From NCBI RefSeq assembly GCF_000738175.1, contig NZ_JFCH01000027.1, positions 39,667-103,666 on the forward strand: a stretch of DNA of 64,000 nt, in the 5' to 3' direction. Each line of letters opens with the position of its first letter. Position 1 is the stretch's first letter. Of this stretch, positions 1-8,381 are shown piece after piece. The notes beneath the pieces are model-generated. The model saw nothing but the letters and a program-made list of their open reading frames with translations, made no database searches and had not been told where the DNA came from. The position numbers and the translations under genes are program-made. This stretch comes from Corynebacterium jeikeium. Lineage in GTDB: Bacteria; Actinomycetota; Actinomycetes; Mycobacteriales; Mycobacteriaceae.

Positions 1-647
1 ATCACCATCGTCATCGCCACCATGGAAAGCAGGATCGACGGCACGTTGATGCGTTCGTCGGTCGGCTGGAACCGCGGCACCCAGCGGGCGACCATCACCA
101 CGGACAGCACGCCGATGGGTACGTTGATGAAGAACACCCACTGCCAGGTTGCGTATTGGGTGATGAGGCCTCCGAGCAGCGGCCCGGCGAGAGTGGAGAT
201 TCCCGCCGTGGCACCCCAGATGCCCAGTGCGGCCCCGCGCTTGTCGCGCGGGAAGATGCGGTTGATCACGCTCATGGTCTGGGGCGTCAATAAAGATCCG
301 CCAATACCTTGCACGGCGCGGGCGGCGATCAGCGTTTCGATGCTGCCGGCCAGTCCGCAGGCAAGTGAGGAGAGCGTGAAGATCGTCATGCCCGCGATGT
401 AGAGGTTCTTCGGGCCGAAGCGGTCGCCGAGCCGGCCGGTGACCATCAGAGGCACCGCGAACGCCAGCAGGTAAGCGCTGGTGACCCACAGCACCTGGCC
501 GTAGTCGGCGTGCAGGTCGGCTTGGAATGCTGGCGTGGCGACGGCGACGATCGTTTGATCCAGCAGGATCATGAAGAAGCCGATGCACAGCGCCACGAGG
601 GCACGCCATGCTTGCGGCAGTGGAAGTGGCAACGCGGGGTAATTCAC
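1..647 (-). CDS. DHA2-family (14-TM type) drug:H+ antiporter, N-terminal part
   Basis: The reverse strand encodes the N-terminal ~215 residues of a major facilitator protein; the rest lies beyond the left edge. After a short N-terminus comes a first helix with the LLDQTIVAVATP motif and then the loop motif GRLGDRFGPKN. Further on are RAVQGIGGS and the antiporter motif C region WGATAGISTLAGPLLGG, ending in the WQWVFFINVPIG stretch. These are hallmarks of EmrB/QacA-like (DHA2) exporters of drugs or lipophilic compounds in the cytoplasmic membrane. The start is GTG at 647-645, because a TAA lies directly before it in the same frame. That TAA is the stop of the upstream Nudix gene, so the two are almost certainly co-transcribed. 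The substrate cannot be inferred. Confidence 0.85.
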   Translation of the reverse strand, partial: MNYPALPLPLPQAWRALVALCIGFFMILLDQTIVAVATPAFQADLHADYGQVLWVTSAYLLAFAVPLMVTGRLGDRFGPKNLYIAGMTIFTLSSLACGLAGSIETLIAARAVQGIGGSLLTPQTMSVINRIFPRDKRGAALGIWGATAGISTLAGPLLGGLITQYATWQWVFFINVPIGVLSVVMVARWVPRFQPTDERINVPSILLSMVAMTMV

Positions 648-1331
648 TTAAAGGGAGTCTACTGCTGCCCGGATTGCGGGCAAACTGGCCTTAAACTCCG
701 GCATCAGTGGCAGTTCTTCCAGCTGGTCGATGGGCTGCCATAACAGCTCCAGTGATTCGGCTGTCGGGTGCAGTTCCAGGTGTTCGGAGCAGGTGGCCAG
801 GACGGTGGTGTACGTCCACTCGTTGATTTCCGGGTTTTCGTATTGCCACCAGTATGTGCCGCCGAGTCCGAAGATTCCGTGGGCGTTCAGCGAGGTGTCG
901 AGGCTGGGGTGTCGGACGGGGAAGTCCTGCAGGGCCTTGCGGGGGTCTCCGTTGCGTTCGATGATCTTTTCGATGTCGGCGAAGAGGTGCCACTCGTCGT
1001 CGCGGACGGGCAGGCGGCAGTACGCAACCTTGACGGGAACGGTGGAGGTGACGATTTCTCGGTGTACTTTTACCGATGACGCCCCCACGCCTGTCTCTTC
1101 CCACGTTTCGCGGAGGGCGCCGTCGGTGGGTGTTTCGCCGACGTCGATGGCGCCGCCGGGCAGAGCCCAGGTGCCGCCGCGGTTGGTCCACTTGGCGCGG
1201 TGCTGCATCAGCACGTGGCGGTCGTCGGTGACGAGGAACAGCCCCGCCGCGCCGAGGACTCCCCAACGTCGGGATCCGTCGGGGTCTTCGACGAAGCCGT
1301 CGCCTGTGTAAAGTTCGGGAATTTTACCCAT
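648..1331 (-). CDS. Nudix hydrolase
   Basis: A protein of about 227 residues with a complete Nudix box, GGAIDVGETPTDGALRETWE followed by ETGV, matching G-x5-E-x7-RE-x2-EE-x-G. It should hydrolyse a nucleoside diphosphate linked to another group, with Mg2+ bound by the EE pair; the substrate is unknown. The reading frame is open to 1742, but that extra sequence is low-complexity and covers a tandem repeat. The ATG at 1331 has a -10-like TATGGT exactly seven bases upstream, so a leaderless start there is preferred (alternative ATG at 1343). Its TAA stop is followed without a gap by the GTG of the exporter gene. Confidence 0.8.
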   Translation of the reverse strand: MGKIPELYTGDGFVEDPDGSRRWGVLGAAGLFLVTDDRHVLMQHRAKWTNRGGTWALPGGAIDVGETPTDGALRETWEETGVGASSVKVHREIVTSTVPVKVAYCRLPVRDDEWHLFADIEKIIERNGDPRKALQDFPVRHPSLDTSLNAHGIFGLGGTYWWQYENPEINEWTYTTVLATCSEHLELHPTAESLELLWQPIDQLEELPLMPEFKASLPAIRAAVDSL

Positions 1332-1338
1332 GTCCCCC

Positions 1339-1344
1339 ACCATA
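1339..1344 (-). promoter_or_regulatory. Candidate -10 box (TATGGT), leaderless start of the Nudix gene
   Basis: TATGGT lies 7 bases before ATG 1331, placing transcription initiation at or near the start codon. The same hexamer and spacing recur before the AAA ATPase gene at 21768. Confidence 0.45.
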
Positions 1345-1470
1345 CGCTGCTCCGCGACGCTCGCCGCGGGGCGCCCGGGCCTGACCATTCCAGCGCCCCG
1401 GCCACGGCCACGCTCGCCGCGGTCTCCGTCGCCGGCAGCTTTGCCCGGTCGGTTTGCGCCCGGCCGGTTA

Positions 1471-1604
1471 GGCGCTGCCAGACCGTCCGCCCTGCCCGCC
1501 GAATCCAGCGTCCCCGGAAACTCCGGGGCAGCCAGCCGGCGCTGCCAGACCGTCCGCTCCGCCCGCCGAATCCAGCGTCCTCGGAAACTCCGGGGCAGCC
1601 AGCC
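1471..1604. repeat. Two tandem copies of a 67-bp GC-rich repeat
   Basis: Positions 1471-1537 and 1538-1604 are the same 67-base unit with only a few substitutions (for example ccctgcc versus ctccgcc, and cccc versus cctc). They fill most of the 298-base gap between gatA and the Nudix gene. Each unit contains a small inverted element, ccccggaaactccgggg. No gene is apparent here; the rest of the gap is GC-rich sequence without clear signals. Confidence 0.85.
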
Positions 1605-1629
1605 GGCGCGGCAGGCTAGGCGCTGTCCG

Positions 1630-3132
1630 TTAGGCGCGGCCGGCTTCGAAGGCCGCGCCGACGCGGTACAGGCGGTCGTCGCCGTGTGCCGGGCCCATGA
1701 TCTGCAGGCCGGTCGGCAGGCTGGAGTCGCTGGCGAAGCCACCGGGCACGGACATGCCGCACACGCCCGCCAGGTTCAGCGGCAGGGTGAACAGGTCGAA
1801 CATGTACATTGCCAGCGGGTCGTCGGCCTTCTCGCCCAGCTTGAAGGCAGTGGACGGCGTCACGGGCGCGACGATCGCGTCGACCTGCTCGTAGGCCTTG
1901 GCGAAGTCCTGGGAGATCAGGTTGCGCACGCGCTGAGCCTGCAAGTAGTAGGCGTCGTAGTAGCCGACGGACAGGGCGTAGGTGCCCAGCATGATGCGGC
2001 GCTTAACCTCCGGGCCGAAGCCTTCGGCGCGGGTCAGGCTCATCACCTGGTCGGCGGAACGGGAGCCGTCGTCTCCGCGGCGCTGGCCGTAGCGCATGCC
2101 GTCAAAGCGGGCCAGGTTGGAGCTGACCTCACAGGGCAGAATCAGGTAGTAGGCGTTCAGCGCGTGGTCGAAGTTCGGGCAGTCGACCTCCACCAGCTCA
2201 GCGCCCTGGGACTTCAGCTGCTCCAGGTTGGCGTGGTAGGTCTCCAGCACGCCCGGCTGGAAGGCCTCGGCCCGCTCGAACTGCTTAACCACACCCAGCT
2301 TCACGCCGCTCAAGTCTCCAGAGGCGCCCTGCTTCGCCGCCTCGACAACCGGCGCGACGGCGTGGGAGGAGGAGGTCGAGTCGTTGGCGTCATGCCCCGC
2401 AATAACCTCGTGCAGCAGCGCGGTATCCAGAACCGTGCGCGCCGTCGGGCCACCCTGGTCCAGCGAGGAGGCGCAAGCCACCAGGCCGTAGCGGGAAACG
2501 GTGCCGTAGGTCGGCTTCACGCCAACGGTGTTGGTCAGTGCGGCGGGCTGGCGGATGGAGCCACCCGTGTCCGTGCCGATGGCCAGCGGAGCCATGCCGG
2601 CGGCCAGCGCTGCAGAGGAGCCACCGCCGGAGCCGCCTGGCGTGCGCTCCAGGTCGTAGGGGTTCTTCGTCGGGCCGTAGGCGGAGTTCTCGGTGGAGGA
2701 GCCCATGGCGAACTCGTCCATGTTCGTCTTACCCAGGATCGGGATGCCAGCGGCGCGCAGACGCATGGTGACGGTCGCGTCGTAGGGGCTCATGTAACCC
2801 TCCAGCATCTTGGAGGCACACGTGGTCGGCGCGTCGGTGGTGGTGAAGACGTCCTTCAGCGCCAGCGGCACGCCGGCCAGCTTGCTGGTCGGCTGGTCAC
2901 CGGCGGCCAGTGCGTCGTCAACGTTGGAGGCCGCCGCCAGCGCCTCGTCGGCGCCAACGTGCAGGAATGCGTGGATGTCGCCGTCGATCTCGCCGATGCG
3001 GTCCAGGTGGGCCTGCGTAACTTCCTGGGAGCTGATCTCGCGCGCGTGGATCTTCTCCGCCAGTTCCGCGGCGGTCCAGGTGGTGTAGTCCGAGTCGTCC
3101 CGGGAACCGACGATGTACTTGTTCTCAGCCAT
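1630..3132 (-). CDS. gatA: Aspartyl/glutamyl-tRNA(Asn/Gln) amidotransferase subunit A
   Basis: A 500-residue amidase-family protein. As the glutaminase subunit of GatCAB it releases ammonia from glutamine, which is used to amidate misacylated Glu-tRNA(Gln) and Asp-tRNA(Asn). The Ser-cisSer-Lys triad is visible: Lys93 in LALKDVF, Ser168 in [12 protein letters not shown] and nucleophile Ser192 in [13 protein letters not shown]. Length is normal for the family. It follows gatC on the same strand after a 155-base gap, which is longer than usual for this pair. gatB is not in the window. Identification is secure. Confidence 0.97.
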   Translation of the reverse strand: MAENKYIVGSRDDSDYTTWTAAELAEKIHAREISSQEVTQAHLDRIGEIDGDIHAFLHVGADEALAAASNVDDALAAGDQPTSKLAGVPLALKDVFTTTDAPTTCASKMLEGYMSPYDATVTMRLRAAGIPILGKTNMDEFAMGSSTENSAYGPTKNPYDLERTPGGSGGGSSAALAAGMAPLAIGTDTGGSIRQPAALTNTVGVKPTYGTVSRYGLVACASSLDQGGPTARTVLDTALLHEVIAGHDANDSTSSSHAVAPVVEAAKQGASGDLSGVKLGVVKQFERAEAFQPGVLETYHANLEQLKSQGAELVEVDCPNFDHALNAYYLILPCEVSSNLARFDGMRYGQRRGDDGSRSADQVMSLTRAEGFGPEVKRRIMLGTYALSVGYYDAYYLQAQRVRNLISQDFAKAYEQVDAIVAPVTPSTAFKLGEKADDPLAMYMFDLFTLPLNLAGVCGMSVPGGFASDSSLPTGLQIMGPAHGDDRLYRVGAAFEAGRA

Positions 3133-3287
3133 GAGTGTTCCTACAGTTCCTTGCTTTTCTTTAAAGGTTCTTCTCTAAAGCTTGTGTCTTTAGCGTTCGT
3201 TCGTCTAACGGTCTTTTAGCTTTTTTGACGCCACCCGTGGCAGCTGTGCCGCAGCCCCAGTGACGCTGGCGTTCCTCTGAGGCTGGC

Positions 3288-3593
3288 CTAGTCAGCGAGG
3301 ATCTGCGGCACCTCGAAGCGCTGCTCGCTCTGCTTCGGCGCCTGATCCAGAGCCTGCTCTGCGGTGAGGCTCGGAACGACCACATCTTCACGCATCACGG
3401 CGACATCACCGTCAACGTTCTGAGTGGGGTGGCTCAACGGCTCAACACCTTCGGTGTCTACCTTCCCGATCGCGGCCACGTGATCGACGATCCCGTCGAT
3501 CTGAGCTGCGTATTCATCCAATTCCTGCTCCCCCAGGTCCAGGCGAGCCAGGCGGGCCAGGTGGGCAACATCTTCGCGCGAAATCTCAGACAT
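3288..3593 (-). CDS. gatC: Aspartyl/glutamyl-tRNA(Asn/Gln) amidotransferase subunit C
   Basis: A 101-residue protein beginning MSEISREDVAHLARLARLDL, the typical GatC N-terminus. GatC wraps round GatA and GatB and stabilises the amidotransferase complex. A TTG at 3611 is in frame, but the ATG at 3593 is chosen because it matches the family N-terminus and has a TAGAGT hexamer exactly seven bases upstream, suggesting a leaderless mRNA. It is divergent from the ACT-domain gene, with only 63 bases between the two starts. Confidence 0.95.
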   Translation of the reverse strand: MSEISREDVAHLARLARLDLGEQELDEYAAQIDGIVDHVAAIGKVDTEGVEPLSHPTQNVDGDVAVMREDVVVPSLTAEQALDQAPKQSEQRFEVPQILAD

Positions 3594-3600
3594 GGGTTCT

Positions 3601-3606
3601 ACTCTA
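3601..3606 (-). promoter_or_regulatory. Candidate -10 box (TAGAGT) of leaderless gatC
   Basis: TAGAGT, then seven bases, then ATG 3593. It faces the divergent ACT-gene -10 box at 3644-3649, so the two promoters share a 63-base region. Confidence 0.5.
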
Positions 3607-3643
3607 GCCAAGGCAAGTAGCCCCCGTGGACTTCAGGTGGCGC

Positions 3644-3649
3644 TAGTAT
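3644..3649 (+). promoter_or_regulatory. Candidate -10 box (TAGTAT) of the ACT-domain gene
   Basis: TAGTAT, then seven bases, then ATG 3657. There is no convincing Shine-Dalgarno sequence, consistent with a leaderless transcript. Confidence 0.5.
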
Positions 3650-3656
3650 CGGTGCC

Positions 3657-4328
3657 ATGTCTTTCCTTATGCGCGTGCGTATGCCCGATACCCCCGGCTC
3701 CCTTGGTCTGCTGGCCATGGCGCTGGGAACTGTCGGCGGTGACATTCGCGGTGTGGATATTGTCGGACGCCCAGAACAGGATGAGCCCGACTTCGTCATG
3801 GACGACATTGTCGTCTCCTTGCCGTCTGGGCATCTGCCCGACAGCCTGATCACGGCCACACAGGAGCTCGAGGGTTTCTACGTCGACTCGATTCGCCCCT
3901 TTACAGGTTCTATCGACCGACGTGGCCAGATTCAGATGCTGTCCGGGGTGGCGGAGAAGCGGCGTCACAAAGAAAAGGCGCTAGAGATCATGATGCAGGA
4001 CCTGCCGCGCTCCATGACGGCAGGCTGGGCGGTCGTGCTGGATACGTTGCCGCGGACTCACCGGGTGGCGGCTTCCCCTGCCGCACCGGAGGACAACGGT
4101 AAGGAGCTGGATCACCCGCCGCTGGACGAGGCACGGGTACTGAACCCAGAGCGCGAGGATTGGATCCCCGAGAACTGGGCTGTCATGGACTCCGCCCTGG
4201 CGGGCACGCCGATTGAGGGCACGAGCCTGCTGCTGATCATCGGCCGTCCGGGCGGGCCGGACTTCCTGCTCAGCGAGGTTGAGCATTTGCGCCAGCTCGG
4301 CGCGATCTTCGGCGCATTCTTCAGCTAA
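3657..4328 (+). CDS. ACT-domain protein (regulatory, amino-acid binding)
   Basis: A 223-residue protein. The N-terminal ~75 residues read as an ACT domain (MSFLMRVRMPDTPGSLGLLA at the start, then an alternating strand/helix pattern). ACT domains usually bind amino acids. The middle and C-terminal part (LIIGRPGGPDFLLSEVEHL near the end) is not assigned. The position next to gatC and near ligA matches that of M. tuberculosis Rv3013, a conserved actinobacterial ACT protein, so it is probably its orthologue. No catalytic domain is attached, and the ligand and target are unknown. Confidence 0.8.
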   Translation: MSFLMRVRMPDTPGSLGLLAMALGTVGGDIRGVDIVGRPEQDEPDFVMDDIVVSLPSGHLPDSLITATQELEGFYVDSIRPFTGSIDRRGQIQMLSGVAEKRRHKEKALEIMMQDLPRSMTAGWAVVLDTLPRTHRVAASPAAPEDNGKELDHPPLDEARVLNPEREDWIPENWAVMDSALAGTPIEGTSLLLIIGRPGGPDFLLSEVEHLRQLGAIFGAFFS

Positions 4329-4386
4329 CGCTGCACACGTCGGCGTACCACCCGCGTGCCGGTGCGCCCCATACTTAGGCGCCCAG

Positions 4387-6090
4387 CTATTCGGCGCTGA
4401 TGAAGAAGTCGTAGGCCGGGCTGTCCGTCACGTCCGTGGCGTGATAGCCGAGCTGCTGCAGGTGCTCCTGGAATTCCGCGTCGCCGGATACATCCTCGAA
4501 AGCCGCCAACACGCGGCCGTGGTCCATGCCGAAGCTGCGGTAATGGAAACCGGTGATGTTCCAGCGGGTTCCCAGGACTTCCAGGAAGTGCAGCAGGGCT
4601 CCCGGGTTTTCGGGGAACTCGAAGCTGTAGGCGGTTTCATCGACGTGCTGGCCGGGGGTGCCGCCGATCATGTAGCGGACGTGTTCCTTCGCCACGTCGT
4701 CGTCGGACAGGTCGACCACGCCGTAACCTGCCTCGCGGAGGTCTTCGGCGATGGCCTTGCGCTCGTCTTCGCCGTTCTTGAGCTTGACGCCCACGAAAAT
4801 GCGTGCGGGCTTTTCCCCGTCGCGCTGGCCGACTCGGTAGCTGAATTCTGTGACGGCACGGTGGCCGAGGATTTTGCAGAACTCGAGGAAGGCTCCCTCG
4901 CGTTCGGGGATGCTCACGCCGAAGATGCCTTCGCCGCCCTCGCCGATCTCCGCGCGTTCGGAGACGTAGCGCAGGGAGTGGAAGTTCACGTTCGCGCCGG
5001 ACAGGACGTGTGCCAGGGTCTCCCCTTCGACCTGGTGGGTGGCGGCGTAGCGCTTCAGGCCTGCCAGGGCGACAGCGCCGGCTGGCTCGGCGATGGCGCG
5101 CGTGTCGTCGAAGATGTCCTTGATGGCGGCACTGATCTCGTCGGAGCTGACGGTGATGACGTCGTCGAGGTATTCGCTGCAGATTCGGAAGGTTTCGCTG
5201 CCGATCTGCTTGACGGCCACGCCTTCTGCGAAGAGGCTGACGTGGTCTAGGGCCACGGGGTGTCCGGCGGCTAGCGCATGAGTGAGGCAGGCGGATTCTT
5301 CGGGCTCCACGCCGATGACCTGGATGTTGGGGTCTAGTTCTTTGAGAAGCACGGAGATTCCGGCGGCCAGTCCGCCGCCGCCGACCTGCACGAAAACGCG
5401 GTCTACGTCGGGGCGGGATTGGAAGATTTCCAGCCCGGCGGTGCCTTGGCCGGCGATGACGGCTTCGTCGTCGAAGGGGGCGACCCACACCATGCCCTCA
5501 ACCTCGGAGAGTTCCATGGCCTTGGCTTTGGCTTCGTCGAAGTTTGCGCCGTACAGCAGTACTTCCCCGCCGAAGCTGCGGACTGCGTCGATTTTGATGC
5601 TGGGTGTCACTTCCGGCATGACGATGACGGTACGGACGCCGAGTTCCGTGCCGGAGAGCGCTACGCCCTGGGCATGGTTGCCTGCGGAGGCGGCGACGAC
5701 TCCGCGGGCGCGTTCTTCGTCCGTGAGCTGGGACATGCGGTTGAACGCGCCGCGGATCTTGAAGCTGTGCACGGGCTGCAGATCTTCGCGCTTGACCAAC
5801 ACCTCGTTGCCGATGCGCTTCGACAGCGTTTCCATGTTTTCGAGTGGCGTGTTCGCGGCCACGCGGTAGACGGGGGCGGAGACGATCTTCTTCAGATACT
5901 CCGCGCCTGAAATCGTCTCCGTGCCGGAGATCGTTTCCGTGCCTGCGGTGGAATCAGCACCGGCGGCAGCTCCTGCACCAAAGGTGGTTCCAGCACCGGC
6001 GGCTTCCGCGCCGGCGTTTTCTTCCGTGTTTGGGACTTGCCCTGCCGGGGCGGTCCCCTCGCTTACGGGACGTGAAGCTTCGTGTGACAT
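4387..6090 (-). CDS. ilvA: Threonine ammonia-lyase (threonine deaminase), biosynthetic type
   Basis: A 567-residue PLP enzyme converting threonine to 2-oxobutanoate, the first step to isoleucine. The PLP lysine is Lys111 in HSFKIRGAFNRM; SAGNHAQG and the phosphate-binding VGGGGLAAG loop follow. The C-terminal ~200 residues form the two ACT-like regulatory segments of the E. coli-type allosteric enzyme, unlike the single, shorter regulatory domain of C. glutamicum IlvA. The first ~60 residues are an Ala/Gly/Thr-rich extension containing GTETIS twice in tandem, not seen in the family and likely disordered. ATG 6090 is preferred because TATACT lies seven bases upstream. Confidence 0.95.
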   Translation of the reverse strand: MSHEASRPVSEGTAPAGQVPNTEENAGAEAAGAGTTFGAGAAAGADSTAGTETISGTETISGAEYLKKIVSAPVYRVAANTPLENMETLSKRIGNEVLVKREDLQPVHSFKIRGAFNRMSQLTDEERARGVVAASAGNHAQGVALSGTELGVRTVIVMPEVTPSIKIDAVRSFGGEVLLYGANFDEAKAKAMELSEVEGMVWVAPFDDEAVIAGQGTAGLEIFQSRPDVDRVFVQVGGGGLAAGISVLLKELDPNIQVIGVEPEESACLTHALAAGHPVALDHVSLFAEGVAVKQIGSETFRICSEYLDDVITVSSDEISAAIKDIFDDTRAIAEPAGAVALAGLKRYAATHQVEGETLAHVLSGANVNFHSLRYVSERAEIGEGGEGIFGVSIPEREGAFLEFCKILGHRAVTEFSYRVGQRDGEKPARIFVGVKLKNGEDERKAIAEDLREAGYGVVDLSDDDVAKEHVRYMIGGTPGQHVDETAYSFEFPENPGALLHFLEVLGTRWNITGFHYRSFGMDHGRVLAAFEDVSGDAEFQEHLQQLGYHATDVTDSPAYDFFISAE

Positions 6091-6097
6091 GCGCTTC

Positions 6098-6103
6098 AGT
6101 ATA
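6098..6103 (-). promoter_or_regulatory. Candidate -10 box (TATACT) of leaderless ilvA
   Basis: TATACT, then seven bases, then ATG 6090. It is one of the best -10 matches in the window, and there is no Shine-Dalgarno sequence between it and the start. Confidence 0.55.
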
Positions 6104-6278
6104 GTCCTGCCGGTGATCCCCCTTACGCGGCAGTCCCCCGCTGCCGCGCCGCGCCCACTGCGCGCTTGACCGGGCCGCGGTCTCCGCCGCCAGCCGGGCA
6201 AGGCCAGCGGTCGGACATGCCCAGCGCCTGCTGCGCCGTGTCGGAGCCGCGCCCGCCGCGCGCCCGCCGCGTACCCGC

Positions 6279-6304
6279 GCCCGGCAGGCTACCGCCCGCC
6301 GGGC
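6279..6304 (-). terminator. Inverted repeat at the end of the symporter gene
   Basis: gcccggc and gccgggc arms (7 bp) around a 12-base loop overlap the symporter stop codon. There is no clear T-run, so it is only a possible terminator. The rest of the 6091-6303 gap is GC-rich and shows nothing else. Confidence 0.35.
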
Positions 6305-7722
6305 TATTGCTGACGGTAATCGTCCAGGTTTACCTGCGGGGTGGGCTGCAGGTGTGCCGTGGCCGGGTTCTTCACCGACGGGTACTTGAGGTCGACGTTG
6401 TGGTCGTCCCCGGCATCCACGTATGGATCTTCACCGTTCAGCACCCGCTTGACCTGCTCCTTGTCGACGGTGTGTGTCCACTTGCCGACCAGCAGGGTGG
6501 CCACGGCGTTGCCGGAGAAGTTGGTCAGCGCACGAGCTTCGGACATGAAGCGGTCGATGCCGACGATGATGTCCACGCCGCCCAGCAGCTCCGGGCGGTG
6601 GGACTGCAGGCCGGCTGCCAGCGTGGCGATGCCCGCGCCGGACACGCCCGCCGCTCCCTTAGAGGCGATGATCATGAACACCAGCAGGCTGATCTGGTCG
6701 CCGAGCCCCATGTGGACGTTCATGGCGTCCGAGATGAAGATGGCGGCCATCGTCAGGTAAATCGCGGTTCCGTCCAGGTTGAAGGAGTATCCCGTCGGCA
6801 CGACGATGCCGACCGTGGACTTGTCCACACCGATGTGTTCCATCTTGCGCATCAGGTTCGGCAGTGCAGACTCCGAGGAACTGGTGGCGAAGATCAGCAG
6901 GTATTCGCGGCCCAAGTACTTCACCAGCTTGAAAATGTTGAACCCCGTGAACACCCGCAGGATCAGACCCAGGATGCCGAAGACGAAGATCACACAGGTG
7001 ATGTAGAAGCCGAGGATCAGCACGCCCAGCTGCAGAACTGCCTTGATGCCCGTGCCGCCGACTACGCCCGCCATGGCGCCGAAGGCACCGATCGGGGCGA
7101 GCCACAGGATCCAGGACAGGATCTTGAAGACCAGCTTCTGCAGGGTGGCGACGAAGCTGAGGATCGGCTCGCCGGCCTTGCCCATAGACTGCGTGGCGAA
7201 GCCCACCAGCAGGGCGATGAACAGCACCTGCAGAATTTGGCCACTGGTAAAGGCGCCGAAGAAGGTGTCCGGGACAATGCCCTGGACGAAGCCCACCAGG
7301 CCTTCGGCCTCCTGCTCTTCGCCGTTTCCGAAGGTGTTGCTTCCGCCGGTGCTCAGGTTCAGGCCATCGCCCGGCTGGAGAATGTTGCCAACCATCAGGC
7401 CCACTGCGAGGGCGAAGGTGGACATCGTAACGAAGTATGTCAGTGCCAGGCCGCCTGCTTTACCTACTGACGCCGCAGACCTCACCGAACCAATTCCCAG
7501 CACAATCGTGCAGAAGATCACCGGTGCGATGATCATCTTGATCAGGCTGACGTAGGTGGTGCCCAGCTCTTTGAATCCCTTGGCGGTATCGGGCGCCACT
7601 AGGCCAAAGATGATGCCGGCGATCACGGCGATAATCACGCCGATGTACAGCCAGTGGGTGTTGTCTTTCTTCTCTTTCTTCGGCTCCGCGATCTGCGGGG
7701 AGCTAGCTACCACAGCCCCCAA
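6304..7722 (-). CDS. Dicarboxylate/amino acid:cation symporter (DAACS family, DctA/GltP-like)
   Basis: A 472-residue integral membrane protein. The family signatures are clear: the serine-rich motif ATSSSESALPNLM, then GYSFNLDGTAIY and the later SGAGIATLAAG and NFSGNAVATLLV segments that form the substrate and cation sites. Such carriers import C4-dicarboxylates or glutamate/aspartate with H+ or Na+; the choice of substrate cannot be made here. A poorly conserved hydrophilic segment (TGGSNTFGNGEEQEAEG) lies after the third helix. The start is uncertain: TTG 7722 is the first possible codon after an upstream in-frame stop, and GTG 7713 is an alternative. Confidence 0.88.
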   Translation of the reverse strand: MGAVVASSPQIAEPKKEKKDNTHWLYIGVIIAVIAGIIFGLVAPDTAKGFKELGTTYVSLIKMIIAPVIFCTIVLGIGSVRSAASVGKAGGLALTYFVTMSTFALAVGLMVGNILQPGDGLNLSTGGSNTFGNGEEQEAEGLVGFVQGIVPDTFFGAFTSGQILQVLFIALLVGFATQSMGKAGEPILSFVATLQKLVFKILSWILWLAPIGAFGAMAGVVGGTGIKAVLQLGVLILGFYITCVIFVFGILGLILRVFTGFNIFKLVKYLGREYLLIFATSSSESALPNLMRKMEHIGVDKSTVGIVVPTGYSFNLDGTAIYLTMAAIFISDAMNVHMGLGDQISLLVFMIIASKGAAGVSGAGIATLAAGLQSHRPELLGGVDIIVGIDRFMSEARALTNFSGNAVATLLVGKWTHTVDKEQVKRVLNGEDPYVDAGDDHNVDLKYPSVKNPATAHLQPTPQVNLDDYRQQ

Positions 7723-8170
7723 CGAAGCTTTTACTTCCTGCGCCTTTTGCTCGGTGACGTGGTGATCAACGCCATGCTGCTACGCGTTTTCGTGATCCGC
7801 ATTGTGGTCTGCGCCCTGGGGATTGTGCTTGTCGTTCATGGATCCCTAGTGCCCCATTTCGATGTCTATGAGATGGACTCTTGAAAGTGCTGATCTTTTC
7901 CCCCTTGTCAGTCCGCAACAGCCATGGGGCTCGGTGGAAGCCGTGTGGGCGTCACAAAAACCACGCAGGAGTTAACCTCAACACCTTTATTGTGCTACTT
8001 CACCAAGATAAGAAACAAATAGAGAAAGCGATAGGTTTACCCGAGGATTTTCGTCCAGCGGGCGGACAGTGTTGACCTGCCTTTTCTTCGAGGGGAATTC
8101 GAATCAATGGATGCTGGAGCTGCTGGAGCACTGTGCAGCGCAGCTAAGTCAGCGGCTTTATAGCGAGCAG
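7723..8170. other. Intergenic region without recognisable genes
   Basis: About 450 bases between the divergent symporter gene and the first paralogue. It is less GC-rich than its neighbours. Short open frames here lack ribosome-binding sites and family features. It probably holds the symporter promoter, which was not located with confidence. Confidence 0.5.
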
Positions 8171-8381
8171 TACCCCCTGAGGGTACGAAGCAGAAGCCTT
8201 TTCAAGCGAAAAGGTGAATCGTTCCCTAGTGTTCTCCCTAGCATTGTTTCTCCACAGCATTGTTTCTTTGCAGCATTGATTCATTGCAGTGGAGAACTTT
8301 TTCACGTTGGGAACATTGCGTGGCCACGCTTCATCCCATCCCTATAGAACACCAACAAACCCAGAAAGGCGCTGGTTCCTC
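8171..8381 (+). promoter_or_regulatory. Upstream control region shared with the second paralogue
   Basis: This block resembles 10459-10673 upstream of the second paralogue. Shared stretches in the same order include ccccctga, ccttttc, gttccctag, gaacttt, gggaacattgcgt and a ribosome-binding segment cagaaaggcgctg just before the start. The duplication of these genes therefore included their control region. No clean -35/-10 pair was identified. Confidence 0.6.
8239..8286 (+). repeat. Three tandem 16-bp imperfect repeats (agcattgtttc-type)
   Basis: Units 8239-8254, 8255-8270 and 8271-8286 follow the pattern yAGCATTGwTTC plus five variable bases. They sit about 95 bases before the start of the first paralogue. 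The second paralogue's upstream region has at most one degenerate copy, so this is a local expansion and a possible multimeric binding site. Confidence 0.7.

Noticed and set aside
1332..1742. N-terminal extension of the Nudix protein over the 67-bp repeats
   Set aside because: Would translate Ala/Arg-rich repeat sequence; the -10 box and family length favour the ATG at 1331.
4279..5250. Long open frame opposite ilvA (323 codons)
   Set aside because: High-GC antisense shadow of ilvA: no ribosome-binding site, and the known enzyme on the other strand explains it.
8239..8286. CRISPR-like array
   Set aside because: Repeats are contiguous 16-mers without spacers, only three copies, and no cas genes are nearby.
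7881..8347. Short open frames in the symporter-paralogue 1 gap
   Set aside because: No ribosome-binding sites, no recognisable domains, and they overlap a conserved control region.
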